NCBI GenBank assembly: GCA_963930655.1 | Contig: OZ005618.1 | Location: forward strand, 20,868,501 to 20,932,500 | DNA length: 64,000 nt | Reading direction: 5' to 3' | Source of the DNA: Myrica gale | Lineage: Eukaryota > Streptophyta > Magnoliopsida > Fagales > Myricaceae | Part shown: piece by piece, positions 42,583 to 57,265 of the stretch | Layout: every line of letters begins with the position of its first letter | How positions within the stretch are numbered: position 1 is the stretch's first letter | Made by a program: the position numbers and the translations under genes | The notes under the pieces: model-generated | Told to the model about the DNA's origin: nothing | What the model saw: the letters and a program-made list of their open reading frames with translations, nothing else | Databases searched by the model: none

Positions 42583-43417
42583 TTAAGATTATATATATTT
42601 TTCATCAATCAATCGTTAGAGTTAAGATCCTTTCTATTTTAAATTATTAATTTTGTCATATTTTACAAATCCATTATCAACATTGTAGACTTTACACACT
42701 CAGCTGTCAATCTGGACATAAATTAATAAGTTTTATTTTGAAACAATATTCCATCACTAATATTTACCTATTAAAACTATGAATTTTGTTCTAAATTAGT
42801 GTACATTATAATTTAAGGGTGAAATATAATAAAATTTTAAGGGTAACTCAAACACAAAATATAAACCTATTAATAATTTAAGAGGTAACGTATAGAATTT
42901 GACAATTATGAGAGACATAATGCAGGAGTGGACAAATATTCTGGCCAAAACCAAAATGCTTTTTTCCGCATTTTTCAGAACCAAAATTGGAGGAATTTCA
43001 GGGTCCTGATTTTTTTAAATTATTTTCTTTTGTCTTTTATAGAAATGGAAAACTTAAGATATCATGAGTATGTGGTTAAAGACAAAACATGTCATAGGAC
43101 ATTGATGATGGAGGATGGAGGATGGAGAATGAATTTTGTTTTTTTTAATATCATACACAATGTAATTTTTCCAACAAATAAAAAACCGGCGGTCAATGGC
43201 ACAGCGACTGCGAGACGCAACACATGACTCTATCCTATTCCTCGGGAGAGCGAGCATGGACCCGCTTGGTTATAAAATTAGATTTATGAATATAACAAAC
43301 ACTACTTAAAAAAAATATATATCAAACACCATAACACCAACAAATAGGAATATTAAAATACTCATCTTTCACCTTATCCATGTAACTTTTTTCCCATGAA
43401 AGCAATCAAAAGATTCA

Positions 43418-43855
43418 GGGTTAATGACTAATTTAGTCCCTAGGTTTTAAATTTGGTCACATAAGTTCCTAGTTTATCTTCATTTATCGATTTCGTCATT
43501 TCGTCCAATTTCGTCTCCTCCGTGTACAGTCATATAACGGTAGACATATCACCTCTAATAATATCGCGATACGTGTACAAATTTGAAAAAAAAAAATTGA
43601 ACAGGGTCGGGAACCACCCCGCTCGCCAGGGGAGGGTGGTTCCCGACCCTGTTCAAAGTTTTTTTTCAAATTCGTACACAAATTGAGGTATTATTGGAGG
43701 TGACATGTCTACCGTTATATGACTGTACACGGAGGAGACAAAATGACTAAATCGATAAATGAAGATAACTTAAGGACTTATGTGATTAAATTTGAAACTC
43801 AAGGACCAAATTGATAAAAGACATAAAAGTCAGAGACTAAAATTGTTATTAACCC
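43418..43855. mobile_element. Fold-back Mutator-like MITE 2
   Basis: The 438-bp element begins GGGTTAATGACTAATTTAG and ends with its inverse (CTAAAATTGTTATTAACCC). The two arms of about 200 bp include CGGGAACCACC and GGTGGTTCCCG at the centre. The flanks are AAAGATTCA and AAAGATCCA (one mismatch), a 9-bp duplication. Confidence 0.9.
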
Positions 43856-44326
43856 AAAGATCCAATTTCACCTTTTTCATATTTTCCTGCTTGATATGAT
43901 TTTTTTTAGCCCCTCAGAGTTCACGGGTCTTCTCTTATGATGATTCTTGCCTTCAGAAGGAGATAAAAATAATGATAATATCTAAGAAACAAAGATAGGT
44001 TATGTGACATGTCGGTGATTAAAAAAAATATAAGGTGAAAAGCATGAGTCTACAGTTCTGAAAACACGGACAGAAACTCTATTGTGCATCTTTCAATTTT
44101 CACATTCGTATTTATTTATTTTTTATAACAAGGAGAATACTTTACATAAATAAATCTCAAGTGTCTAAGGCAGCAGGTTATGGTATCCCACTTAATTAAT
44201 CATTGATTTTATTTTTAAGGAGAATCAAGTTTGGACTGTCTCATTCATTCGACCTTTAGTTTGCCCTGAATCAATATGGAGTGGATTCCCATTTTTATTG
44301 AGTATTTGCCGCTCTCAAATTTTTAA

Positions 44327-44558
44327 GGGATAAATACAAAATTGGTCCCTATGCTATACGCAAAAATCGATTTAGTCCCTGTGATTTGAAAAACATCGAT
44401 TTAGTCCTTGTGATTTCAGAAAGTGATAAAATCAGTCTCTGATGGAGGACCAATAACAAATGAAAATAGAATCATAGGGACTAAATCGATGTTTTTCATA
44501 TCACAGGGACTAAATCGATTTTTACGTATAGCACAGGAACTGATTTTGCATTTATCCC
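44327..44558. mobile_element. Fold-back Mutator-like MITE 3
   Basis: The ends GGGATAAATACAAAATTGG and TGATTTTGCATTTATCCC and the internal pair AAATCGATTTAGTCCCTG / CAGGGACTAAATCGAT form long arms. The flanking 9-mers AATTTTTAA and TTTTTTTAA agree at seven of nine positions, so the duplication is less certain than in the other two. Confidence 0.78.
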
Positions 44559-46528
44559 TTTTTTTAAAGATAAAAAAGTTGTAAATGTGCAGATTTTCTA
44601 ATAGAAACATTCAATAGATCCTTACAAAAAAAACATAAAAGGAAAATTATTGCATTAAATGTCTTGTGGATTTTCCATGTCATATTTTGGAATAAAAAGA
44701 GTGTTTCTTCACAGAAAAAGCAAAAAACTTAATAAAAAATATAACAAATAGAAGTTATGTGATCCAAACAGAGGAGAAAGTCAAATAAGTTGGAGAGAAT
44801 TATGAGAAAGATAACAAATTCTTTAATATGAATTTTTCTTTACACACTTGGCAATGTGTGGGCAAGTTCTTCATTTTTCTTCTCCATGGATTTGTTTTCC
44901 TCCAGGCTTGTAAAATCTTTATAATTGCGGCTCCTTTGGTAGATTTTGAGAGACTGTATTTGAGAGGTTGAGAAACTGCTTTGAATGGAGAATCATGCAA
45001 TTTATTTATTTTAACTCAAATAAGTTGGATAGCATATTAGCAATGTCCTTCCACTTTTATTTACATTATTAGTATCAGAGATTGTTGGTGTATTTTGAAT
45101 ATTTATTTATTTATTTTACAAAATAAAAATATTAAAACTAGCGGAAATATTTTAATGGAAGCTGTACTTTATGTTCCATAGTCAATTCCCATGACATTTT
45201 CATTTAAAGAGTCGGTTATTTTGTCTAACTTAAAGCTTAAATCAAACGGAGGGCAATTGATTATATTCAAAACGTTAGGGGTGCAAATCGCCGTTTTAAA
45301 ATTTAAGGGGGCAAGATTGATTATGACCTATATTTTAGAGGGCATATGACATTATCCCTTAATTTACATAAATTTTAAATATTCTTTGCTAAAATCAATA
45401 ACTTTAAAATTTATATTTTAGAAAAAAAAAACCTTAGGGCTCAATTTAGATTGAGCCTGTCCTACCTAATAAATAAAACCTTACCCAACATGCAATGGGT
45501 AGAGAATCGATTTTCTAATATAGTTCAGACAAATAGGGAAAATAAATGAAAAAGATAAACTTATTTAGAGAAAATCTTGTATATAACATGCGTATTTTGA
45601 GACTCGTAAAGACAGTTTATTTTTTAATCTAAACACTTTTCTGAATTTTTTAACAAACAGTGTCGATATTCCATCAAATAAATCATCTTCTGAACCCGAA
45701 TCATCATGCCGAAAGTCATGCAAAAGTAGTGTTTGTCGACAGTCATTCAATTAGCCTTGAAAAAGAGAGAATCATTCCATTTATCAAGGGGCATCATGTA
45801 AACGTGTAATCTATAATTAAAGACCAAATATGGTTCTCAATTTTACAAAGAGCTGGTTTTTTTTGTGAATAAATTCAAGCAGGAATATGTTAATCCGCAC
45901 CTTCTGTCAATTCAAAGACAATCTTTTCTTATTAGAACAAAGATATAAAATTTTATATTACAAATATATGTGGTGCCTTCACTTTAAGTAGCCCACATGT
46001 CTTGCAGGCAAGTGTGTGTGCTAGTGGATTCTACCGTGAATTTGGAACAAGTTAATATAAATTATTCACCTACCTAAAGTCCGTCGACACGAGACCGGTT
46101 CACGTGTTTCCCCTTTTACCCAAAAACAAAAAAACATAAACAAATTCAAAAAAAAAAACACATCCATTGCTCGATTGTTTGTACTTCAAACAAAAATTTT
46201 AACAATTTTGAAGTTTGTATAAAATATCTGAAATTTTTTCTTAAAAGGTCATCACAACCCAAGCACAACGCAATTATCGCTCTATCCAATTTAACATAGA
46301 CATACATAGGAAAATATTTTGCATAAACTCGTGATAAAATTGGATACAGAAGCAAAGCTAGATATCAAACATACACAACTAACTCCCGACCTCCTATTAA
46401 GGGTACCATCTCACCCAAAAAAACATAGAAAATGGTCTCATGATTAACAGCAAGTAGTAGATTTTTAGGCACCATTTTATCATAATGCAGTAGTAAAAAA
46501 AAGCTTTCAAATCTCCCTCCCCATCTTC
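44559..46528. other. Intergenic downstream of beta-tubulin
   Basis: No gene is supported. A half-element-like stretch (45240-45375, GGGGTGCAAATCGCCG) resembles one arm of the fold-back family. The part next to 46528 should contain the beta-tubulin 3' UTR. Confidence 0.5.
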
Positions 46529-49316
<2,788 letters not shown>

Positions 49317-49323
49317 CTTTTCT

Positions 49324-49715
49324 CTGTGGAGAAGCAAAACAATCAAGCACAAAAAAAAGTGAAATTTAGAGAAAACGCTAATGCTCAGCTTGGTTCGTAA
49401 AAAGATGCAGGAAAGCAAGTAAACACCAACATAAAGCTTTCTTTCATTCCTCCTTTTCTCAGCAGCCAAACAGATCAAGAAAAATTTTGGCGGAAAAATA
49501 AAGCTCAAAATTGGAATCACGGCCAAAAAGACAGTTCAGATAACCAACCAAATACGATAACAAAAATTAAAATACTCCATCACTAAGCAAAAAAAAACAA
49601 AAGATGTACTAAGCTTGGATTCAAAATTCGCTTTGCTTCGTTTCTCTTTCTTTTCTTAGTTTACTGACCAACCAAAGACCAAAAACATAGGTCAGATCCG
49701 ACAACCTGCACTTAC
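49324..49715 (-). other. Probable leader intron of beta-tubulin
   Basis: Upstream of the ATG the minus strand offers a strong donor TTG|GTAAGT at 49716/49715 and an acceptor CCACAG ending at 49324, only 7 bases before the ATG at 49316. Splicing would remove 392 bases from the 5' UTR. The TATA box upstream of the donor supports this. No transcript data are available. Confidence 0.55.
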
Positions 49716-49876
49716 CAAGGAATGCTCCGGAGACAAGAAGTGGGAACGTGATGAATTCGAACAGACCCCGGTGATGTTCCGGCGATCGAGCACGAGCTTG
49801 TCCCAGTCGGTGGTTGAGCTGAGAGTGAGTAAGAGAGTGTTTGGGGTAGGGAGAACAAGCTCTGGAAATGTGGGGG

Positions 49877-49885
49877 CTATATAAT
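49877..49885 (-). promoter_or_regulatory. TATA box of beta-tubulin
   Basis: The minus strand reads ATTATATAG about 565 bp upstream of the ATG and about 165 bp upstream of the proposed leader-intron donor. It would place the transcript start near 49850. Confidence 0.6.
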
Positions 49886-50650
49886 GAAGCCAGATGGCAA
49901 AGGCTGGGGGATCGGAGGGCCAGCGTTATTTCCCTCTCATTTTCTGTTGTGCCATTCGATGCCGTGCGATGAATCAGAACGTACGGTGTAGATCGAGTTC
50001 GTTTACGGTAAGAAATGTGGATTATTTTTTTGAAATGATGGGGGGTTTGTTTTGTAGACGGAAATGACCTTGTGTTTATTGACATGATTGTTCTCAGCGA
50101 TGGCTCCTCCGCAGTCCTCTCCCAGGCCCAGTCTTCGACTACTTTACGAATTAGCAAAGCGACCGCTTGAATGGGTATCAATTGCAAATAGACGTTATTA
50201 TAGGTTAAGAATTTCAAAACTTACCTACATATGACTTAATAATCTCATATAAAAATATAAACTGATTGGCAGCATCTTACTGTTTGTCATAAACTAAGAG
50301 CGCCAACAAATATATATGAAAACTTTTCAATTTTCAGTCATTAACTATTATTTTGGGATCGAAACTATTACTTTTATCACTTTGCTAAGTTATCAAATTC
50401 ATCTTTTCATCGTATCATACATTTAAAATGAGAAAAAAATATATATACTTAATAAAATTTTAATGTTTTAATTTGATAATTTGAGAGATTTAATATGATA
50501 GAAGTATAAAACTTTGATCTTAACATGATATAGTATGATGATTTGTGGGTAAAAAAATATTTTTTTTAAAAAAAAAATAATAAATAATACCTTTAAAAAG
50601 TGAGGAAAAAAAACAGAAAATGAAATGTTAACAGATGGCAGTCTAGATTA

Positions 50651-50856
50651 TGGTGGTGTTTGTTTGTGAAAATATTGGAGTTTTAGAAATTTTGGGTATT
50701 GGAGTTTGTGAAAAAGTATAGTATTTTATGAAAAAGTGAGGAGAGAAGATTTAATTGAATATTATAATATTATTTTATAATTTAATGAGGAGAGGAATTA
50801 TTTTATGATTGTTTGGAAATATTGAAGGGTGGAAATTTTAAGAAACAAACGCCCCT
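50651..50856. mobile_element. MITE, same family as 60306-60512 (inverse orientation)
   Basis: The left end TGGTGGTGTTTGTTTG and right end GAAACAAACGCCCC correspond to the inverted ends of the 60306 copy. The interior words (AAAAAGTGAGGAGAGAAGATT, AATATTATAATATTATTTTA) match its reverse complement. The flanking duplication is not clear. Confidence 0.7.
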
Positions 50857-50930
50857 ACATGTCCACAACTTGGATCAAAGCCGTCACCTTCAAACCGATG
50901 TTAATTTAGGAAAAAAAATTAACTATTTTA

Positions 50931-51400
50931 GACTATGTTTGATGGGCAAAAAAAATTTGGTGATTTTTTTATGTTAGAAATAGTATAGATTCCCTTTGAT
51001 GAAAAGGTTGTTAGTTTGTAAAACAGTATTAAATTTTGTAAAAAGATGTTTGAATTTGTAAAAAAATTGTTTAGTTTGTAAAAAATATTCGAGTTGGTAA
51101 GAAATTAATTGTGAAAATTTTTAGCATCTAAATATATGCTTAAAAAGTTAAAATTTTATAATTAAATATTAAAATCTCAAAAATTTCACACAAATTTTCA
51201 CACCAACTTCAAGAGATATTTGGGAGTCAAAATTTTGACCCCAATAAAATAACATCTCAAAATTATCTTTTGCCATCAAATAATTGTTTTTCACTTTAAA
51301 TAAATATAAAAAAATCATTCAAATCAGCTCTCTTCACTTTTTCATCAACTCTAATATCTCAAAATTTTATCACCCAACATTTTAACAATCAAATAACACC
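50931..51400. mobile_element. Long Tourist-like MITE
   Basis: TTA flanks both ends (50928-50930 and 51401-51403). The ends GACTATGTTTGA and CAAATAACACC are weakly inverted, and the two halves carry inverse copies of the family words (GTAAAAA.. on the left, TTTTTCATCAACTC on the right). At 470 bp it is twice the usual length. Confidence 0.55.
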
Positions 51401-52149
51401 TTAATATTTTGTATTAAAAAATATTTCCCCTTTATTTTTAACAAACTATAATAAAATTATTTAACAATCACATATTTTTAAACCTTTTAATCTATTTTTA
51501 CTCACCTCATAATTAAAAAAAAAATGGTTCGAAGTATCGGGTTGAAAACCTTTCTAGCTATCACTGTTTTCGAGTCACATTTGGCCAACCACGCGCACAA
51601 AACAGAGATAAGATGGGTTACAAACTCCTTTTTTTTCTAAGCAAATGGGTTACAAACTTACACGCACAGGTAGCGAAGGAGATAGCTGATAGGCTGATAG
51701 CGATTGCCTGGGCCTGGAGAGCGGCAAGAGAAACGACAGTGGGATTGGCCGGCAAAAGTGAAGGGGGTGGTTAGCGTAATGGAGAAAGAAAAAAAACCCC
51801 ACTCAGCCCCCCATGAGGTAAAAAGTAAAGAATAGACCGTACTGATACGTTTTAGGCTGAAAATTTTTGGTATTGGGGTTTAAAAAATATTATAAAGTAA
51901 AGATATGTTATGAGAGTTGGTTAAAAAGTGAAGAAATAAGATTTTTAATAAATATTATAATAATAAAAATTATGTGGTGAATTTTTTATTATTAAACCTA
52001 AATTTTTGGGCCCAACTTATTGGGGCTCGAACATACTAGGTGTATAAGGGTAATTTCATATGAAGGAAATTGTTGGACTCATGAAGACGAAGGGTGATCT
52101 GGTCAATTCCTTAATTACACAGGCAAACTGTGTCGGCATAATTTTCTAG

Positions 52150-52910
52150 ACTTAATTGCACTTAGGCTGTGTTTGATAATTAAAATTTTAGAGTTGTTGA
52201 AATTTTAAGTATCAGGGTTGATAAAAAAGCGAGAATAGAGAATGAAAAAGTTGGCAAAAAAGTAAAAAAGTTGGTAAAAAATTGAAAAAGTGTATGAAAA
52301 TTGATGAAAAAATTAGAGAAAGAGTGTGTTTTGTAATGATGATAAAATTTTAGGATGTTAAAAATTTGTTATGCAAGCAGAACCTTAAGGTATATGAAAG
52401 TTATAAATTAGCCCTCGAGATAACGTTTTTAACAAATAGATCCTTAAAGTAAAGTTTAAGTCAAATCGAAACCCTTCATCTATTTTCTGTCAGCCCCGTT
52501 AACGTCTATTGCTGATAAAAATTTAAAATCTACGTCATAATGAATTAAAAAGTACCCTCTGCACAATTAAAACATCTACGCCACATCTACGTCAAGTGTC
52601 TGACCAACTCACTGTGCTTCGTTAAAAAAAGAAAAACAACTTAATAAGACAACGTCGTTCTCCCCATTAGAGACACCTGCGCAGATGTGACATTGCCGTT
52701 TTAATTGGACATGTGACGCTTTCTAATTCGTTATGATGTGGATTTTAAAGCTCTGTCAGCAATAACCGTTAACGAAACTAACGAGAAATAGACAAATAGG
52801 GCTTCATTTTATTTAAACTCTACATCATGAATCTATTTGTTAAAAACGTTACCTCAAAAGCTCATTTACAATCTTCCAATATCTCCAAAAGCCTTAGATG
52901 TAATTACATA
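52150..52910. mobile_element. Large fold-back element
   Basis: The left arm (to about 52620) includes AACGTTTTTAACAAATAGAT and CGTTAACGTCTATTGCTGA. The right arm carries the inverse order (TCAGCAATAACCGTTAACG, ATCTATTTGTTAAAAACGTT). The ends read TTAATTGCACTTAAGG and the inverse of GTAATTACATCTAAGG. A Tourist-like MITE sits inside the left arm at 52165-52384. Target duplication could not be read. Confidence 0.7.
52165..52384. mobile_element. Tourist-like MITE nested in the fold-back element
   Basis: TTA flanks it at 52162-52164 and 52385-52387. The left end is GGCTGTGTTTGATA and the right end ..GCAGAACC. Removing it joins GCACTTA with AGG, which matches the opposite arm of the host element. 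Confidence 0.82.
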
Positions 52911-53601
52911 GTGTTTGATTATAAAATAGACGAAGGGCCCGTAACATAGTGTTTGATTATAAAATTTTATGTTTGTATTAAAAAAGAAATGTATTGGAAT
53001 TGGTGAATGAATGATAAAAGTAAAGGTAAAATTTTAAACTAATTTCTGATAATAGAAAAAACAGGGGGAGAGATTTGCTTGTGTTCATAAAAGGACAGAA
53101 TGGGCAGCGAGTCAGCAAGAGCTCTGCTGGAAGAGTCACATGAGACATCGCTGTGAGCATGTGACCGGCCAACAACTCTAATGGGGTCTACGATCTATCT
53201 CATCGCACCTTCCCTCACCTAAGGCTTTGCATTAATACATTTCTTTTTCTGGATTCTTCTATCCGTGACTTCATTTATAATTTAGCTTAGATTTTGGACT
53301 GCTTATGTCCCTCTTGGGGTCAATTTCTTATGCTGTCCCCTCTACCTCTTCAGAAGTTAAGTAGGTTTCTTTTTTTCTTTCTCATTAACATTTGTGTTAC
53401 TGCAATAGATTACCATAGCAGTCTACCTTCTGAACTGATATTTGCAACTGTCTACTGTGTCCTTTAACTTTAGCTTCTGTTTTAGGCGAAGTTGGCCAAC
53501 CACAAAAAAAAAAAAGATTGTATTGCAGCCCCTCACTAGCCTCTATGGGCAAATCTTTTTTTTGTTTTTAGGTGCGATTGGGACTAACCTATTCTTACTT
53601 A
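52911..53601. other. Intergenic, no gene recognised
   Basis: Holds an 18-base direct repeat, TAGTGTTTGATTATAAAA, at about 52906 and 52946, and otherwise unassigned sequence. Confidence 0.45.
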
Positions 53602-53799
53602 GGCTACGTTTGTTAACAAAAATTTTACATCTCCTAAAATTTTAACACAATAAAAGTTACAATATAATATCTCTCTTCCCATCACATCATTACTTTTCAC
53701 TATAATAAATATTACAAATCACCTATCTCTTTACTTTTTCAGCAAATCCAATACCCTAAAATTTTAATCTCTCCAAAATTTTAATACACGAACACAACC
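53602..53799. mobile_element. Tourist-like MITE
   Basis: TTA lies on both sides (53599-53601 and 53800-53802). The ends GGCTACGTTTGTTAAC and CGAACACAACC are inverted. The interior is the family standard (CTAAAATTTTAACACAATAAA, CTCTTTACTTTTTCAGCAAA). Confidence 0.88.
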
Positions 53800-53802
53800 T
53801 TA

Positions 53803-54479
53803 GTCACGCTTGATAGGGATTAACGCCACAACATATCTCGAAGAGACTTAAACAATCCACAACATTACCTCTCAATTAAATCACCCATATAATCTTCCAT
53901 ATCAAACCTGAAAAATCTTGCACCCAATCTACACAGCTTTTTAATAACAAATAAACTCTTGGAATCAGCTCTTTCATAGGACTCTCAGACAACTTCCCCC
54001 CATCGACACTATGAATGGCAGTTCATTTGTAGCTGTGGCCTGTGGGCCAGTATGCAAGAGCCTTCTCAAAATTTGTGTGGTCGATTGAATAACACAGTAT
54101 ATATGCATGGGTGGGTGGCGATAGGACGGCAGTGGGTTCGCTATATTTGTTGTCGATTAGCTAGTTTAGGTATTGGGTCACCAAACGTATATAATTCTTA
54201 TTCTTTGGTTTTGCTTTAAGTTTACGATGAGTTAGTGGGCCAAATTGCTGCTCACGTCCATGAGGTTTAACTATTTTCCTGTTTAGTCTTGAGAGTTCGT
54301 TTGTCCCAACAGACAACCCTGCGGTTTATATGAAATCTCAATTTAGTCCTACCGTCAATTTAATAGATGGAATTGATGACATGACTAACGTATACACGTG
54401 AAGTTAATTTTTTTTAAACAATATTAAAACCTATAAAAACTCATCTCATAAAAATCTTTTTTGAAATATAATTTTTTTA
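53803..54479. other. Intergenic, no gene recognised
   Basis: Includes a stretch at about 54240-54410 (GTTTAGTCTTGAGAG, CAATTTAGTCCTACCGTC) that resembles one arm of the fold-back Mutator-like MITEs. No coding region is supported. Confidence 0.45.
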
Positions 54480-54519
54480 TTTTCATATTCTTTAAGCACT
54501 ATTTCTGAACATATTTTTA

Positions 54520-54589
54520 TGGGTCCCACCATTCTCACAGACAACCAAAATAAACATATCTAAAAAGATTTTCTTAATTATTAAAAAAA

Positions 54590-54632
<43 letters not shown>

Positions 54633-55110
54633 AAATACAAACACAGCCTTGCTTTGGGTACCAAGGGCCGTACAAATATATATATTTTTTAAATACAAAC
54701 ATAGCCTTGCTTTGGGTACCAAGGGCCGTACAAATATAAATATATTAAAATAAGGAGAGAAACAAACAACAAAATAAACATATCTAAAAAGATTTTCTTA
54801 ATTATTAAAAATATATATATATATATATATTTTTTAAATACAAACATAGCCTTGCTTTGGGTACCAAGGGCCGTACAAATATAAATATATTAAAATAAGG
54901 AGAGAAACAAACAACAAAATAAACATATCTAAAAAGATTTTCTTAATTATTAAAAATATATATATATATATATATTTTTTAAATACAAACATAGCCTTGC
55001 TTTGGGTACCAAGGGCCGTACAAATATATATATTTTTTAAATACAAACATAGCCTTGCTTTGGGTACCAAGGGCCGTACAAATATAAATATATTAAAATA
55101 AGGAGAGAAA
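54520..55110. repeat. Compound tandem repeat with TA runs
   Basis: Five copies of a core, GCCTTGCTTTGGGTACCAAG followed by GGCCGTACAAATATA, start near 54646, 54704, 54849, 55004 and 55052. Three are followed by AAATATATTAAAATAAGGAG and AGAAACAAACAA. Between them lie three copies of AAAATAAACATATCTAAAAA then GATTTTCTTAATTATTAAAA and (TA)n runs. It is a higher-order repeat in which a short and a long unit alternate. Confidence 0.93.
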
Positions 55111-55543
55111 CAAACAAGAGGGTCCCGAAGAGCTGACTACAAGACTAACGGGTCGGAAGCCCTTAAAAACCAACGAAATAGGCCCACGGTTCTTCCAAAC
55201 TGAGATGAGACCAAAGGGCAGTTCAAACTGAAGAGGGCCTTGCGACCATTAAACGGACCCAAGGCCAGTCGGTCAAAAAAGATGCAGCTCCAGGAAAACC
55301 ACTATGTTATGCCTGGGCCTGTCCTGGCATCATTGCTACTAACTTGGGCTTCAAAGATAGCAGGCCGAAACATCCCTCACTTCCATAAAGGCCCATTTCG
55401 TGATGAATGTACTTATTTGCCTAGTGAGGTAAAGGTTGGCAGTGCAGAAAAACAAAAAAAGTTCAGATATTTCTCTCCTCAGAGGGACAGAAACAAAAAT
55501 AAATATAAACGTTTAGTTGACAAGATGAGAGAATCTTAACTCC
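55111..55543. other. Unassigned stretch with a 99-codon frame
   Basis: A plus frame (55240-55539) is open for 99 codons and is rich in Lys/Arg at its end (QRDRNKNKYKRLVDKM). It has no family likeness that I recognise and no intron or promoter signs. The composition is less AT-rich than its surroundings, so it may be a fragment of a retroelement. Confidence 0.3.
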
Positions 55544-55870
55544 AACGGGTTGGCCTAGTGGTTAAGGCTTGGGCCTTCGTAGTGTACTCCCTTCAAAGTC
55601 ACAAGTTCACAAACCTCATAGGTGTTACCAACCCTTTGAGCTACTCCCAGGACCTTTTGGCGTGATAATTGCTCTATTTGTATGGGACGAGATGACTACA
55701 TAGGTTTTGAGATTAATCGCGTGTAAGCTGGCCGCATATTTAATGTATTGAGGCTTAAATTTTTGTTTAGAACTCATTGTTCAAATCTCCTCTTTAAGCG
55801 AGTTACCTGTGCATTATGCATAAGGGTTTAAAACTTAAAAAGTCTTCTGTGCTTGTAAATAGACTCCAAA
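55544..55870 (+). repeat. tRNA-derived SINE
   Basis: A polymerase III A-box, TTGGCCTAGTGGTTAAGGC, lies near 55551 and a B-box-like AAGTTCACAAACCTC about 50 bases on. The body starts AGGTGTTACCAACCCTTTG and runs to about 55870. The head and body match the split SINE at 575-4600. Confidence 0.75.
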
Positions 55871-55940
55871 ATGTCTCTTTTTTTTTTTTTTGGTAACAAG
55901 GAGAAATCAGGCCCAAATGAAGCGACCTCTAACTATGTGA

Positions 55941-56117
55941 GGTGTGTTTGTTTTGTAAAATTTTAGGTATTGAGTTTAGTGAAAAAGTGAAGAGAGAGGT
56001 AATTTTTTATATTTTTGTAGTGAATAGTAGTGATTTGATGGGAGAGAGAGAAATTATATTGTAATATTTTATTATGTTAAAATTTTAGAGGGTGTAAAAT
56101 TTTAACACGCAAACACA
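55941..56117. mobile_element. Tourist-like MITE
   Basis: The left end GGTGTGTTTGTTTTG and right end CGCAAACACA form an inverted repeat. The interior (TTGAGTTTAGTGAAAAAGTG, GATGGGAGAGAGA) is the reverse complement of the 62126 copy. The flanking trinucleotide duplication is not clean. Confidence 0.68.
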
Positions 56118-56600
56118 GAATCAAATTTGAATCTGCCAATAGACAAGTTACCCCTAATCAACTCCTCCACATTTAGAGTGGTACTTGTGTCTCTTTCGGA
56201 TAAACTGAGGCACTCAAGTATTGGTGTGGAAGTTTTATTTTCTAGATTATCTGCATAAGCAGCACTCACTTTATCCTTAAAAAAAACAAAAAAGAGAAGA
56301 AGCAGCATAAACCAGTTGCATTCAAAAATATAAAACATATATAAATATATCTATGGAAACGTTTCATGCACGCAAAGTCCTGTCTGTGTGCCAGCGTGTG
56401 GACCAACCCGGCCCTATGCCGTGGACTATGATCTGCAACGAGTAGTAAGGAAGTGGGAGGGAATTATTTCTATTGGATCCACTACCAAAATGGGCCAGCG
56501 AAGACGATTATCATACTAATCATGTCAACGCGCACACTAATTCCTAGAGCCAATTAGGGTTGGCTTTAGCCTCTCAAAGATGATAATCTTTGCACTAAGT
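56118..56600. other. Intergenic, no gene recognised
   Basis: Only a short minus frame is open here and it has no family likeness. Sequence is unassigned. Confidence 0.4.
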
Positions 56601-57265
56601 TAGGGGTGGTTAACGGTAATGTAGGTAACGATTTGGTGAAAGCCGTCATCGTCACCGCAATTGACGGAATCAAATAATTGACACCGACACCGCACCGCTA
56701 AGGCACAATAACCGTCTTTGTCGGTGACAATATTAATGGTAATCGCTTAAACCGTATAACCGTTATGCCAAACAAATGGATTTTTCTTGGGCTTTTTCAT
56801 TTTTTTTTACTGTTTTGGGATGTTTAAATTTTCAACATAATATGATAATCAATAATCTAACAAATGGACAAATATCATAACATATTCAAACATAATATCA
56901 TAATCATTAATAATCATAAAAAATATAATAAGTTGTCCAAAAGTCTAACATAATATTATATTCAAACATAAAGACTAAAGTCTAATAAAAGTGTCCAACA
57001 ATATAACATAAACCAACTAACATATTCCAACAAAAACCTAACAAAAGTACGTCACATAATCAATAATAATCTCAAGTCTCAACTAGGGGTGGTTAATGGT
57101 AGTGTAGGTGATGGTTTGGCGAAAACTGTTACCGTCATCGCAATTGATGGAATCACATATTTGACACCGTCACCGCACCGCTAAGGCACAATAACCTCTC
57201 TTACCAGTAGCGGTGGCGGTTTTAACGGTTAAAATCGTCACCACCGGTACAAATGAACACCCCTA
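56601..57265. mobile_element. hAT-like non-autonomous element
   Basis: The ends TAGGGGTG and CACCCCTA form an 8-bp inverted repeat, and the flanking octamers CACTAAGT and TACTGAGT agree at six of eight positions, as for an old hAT insertion. Inside, a block beginning GGGGTGGTTAACGGTAATG at 56601 is repeated as GGGGTGGTTAATGGTAGTG at about 57085, both followed by GACACCG..CACCGCACCGCTAAGGC. The element therefore has an internal duplication of its left end. Confidence 0.6.

Larger units (their letters stand above)
49900..52149. other. Gene-poor region with MITE remnants
   Basis: Upstream of beta-tubulin no further gene is found. The region holds MITEs at 50651-50856 and 50931-51400 and a degenerate copy at about 51845-52045; the rest is AT-rich and unassigned. 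Confidence 0.5.

Noticed and set aside
49621..50217. 198-codon minus frame upstream of beta-tubulin
   Set aside because: It overlaps the tubulin promoter, TATA box and proposed leader intron and has no family likeness.
54520..55110. CRISPR-like array
   Set aside because: Nuclear plant DNA; spacers are themselves repeated and the units vary in length, so this is an ordinary compound tandem repeat.
55240..55539. 99-codon frame as a real small gene
   Set aside because: No recognised domain and no start, splice or promoter support; kept only as an unassigned stretch.
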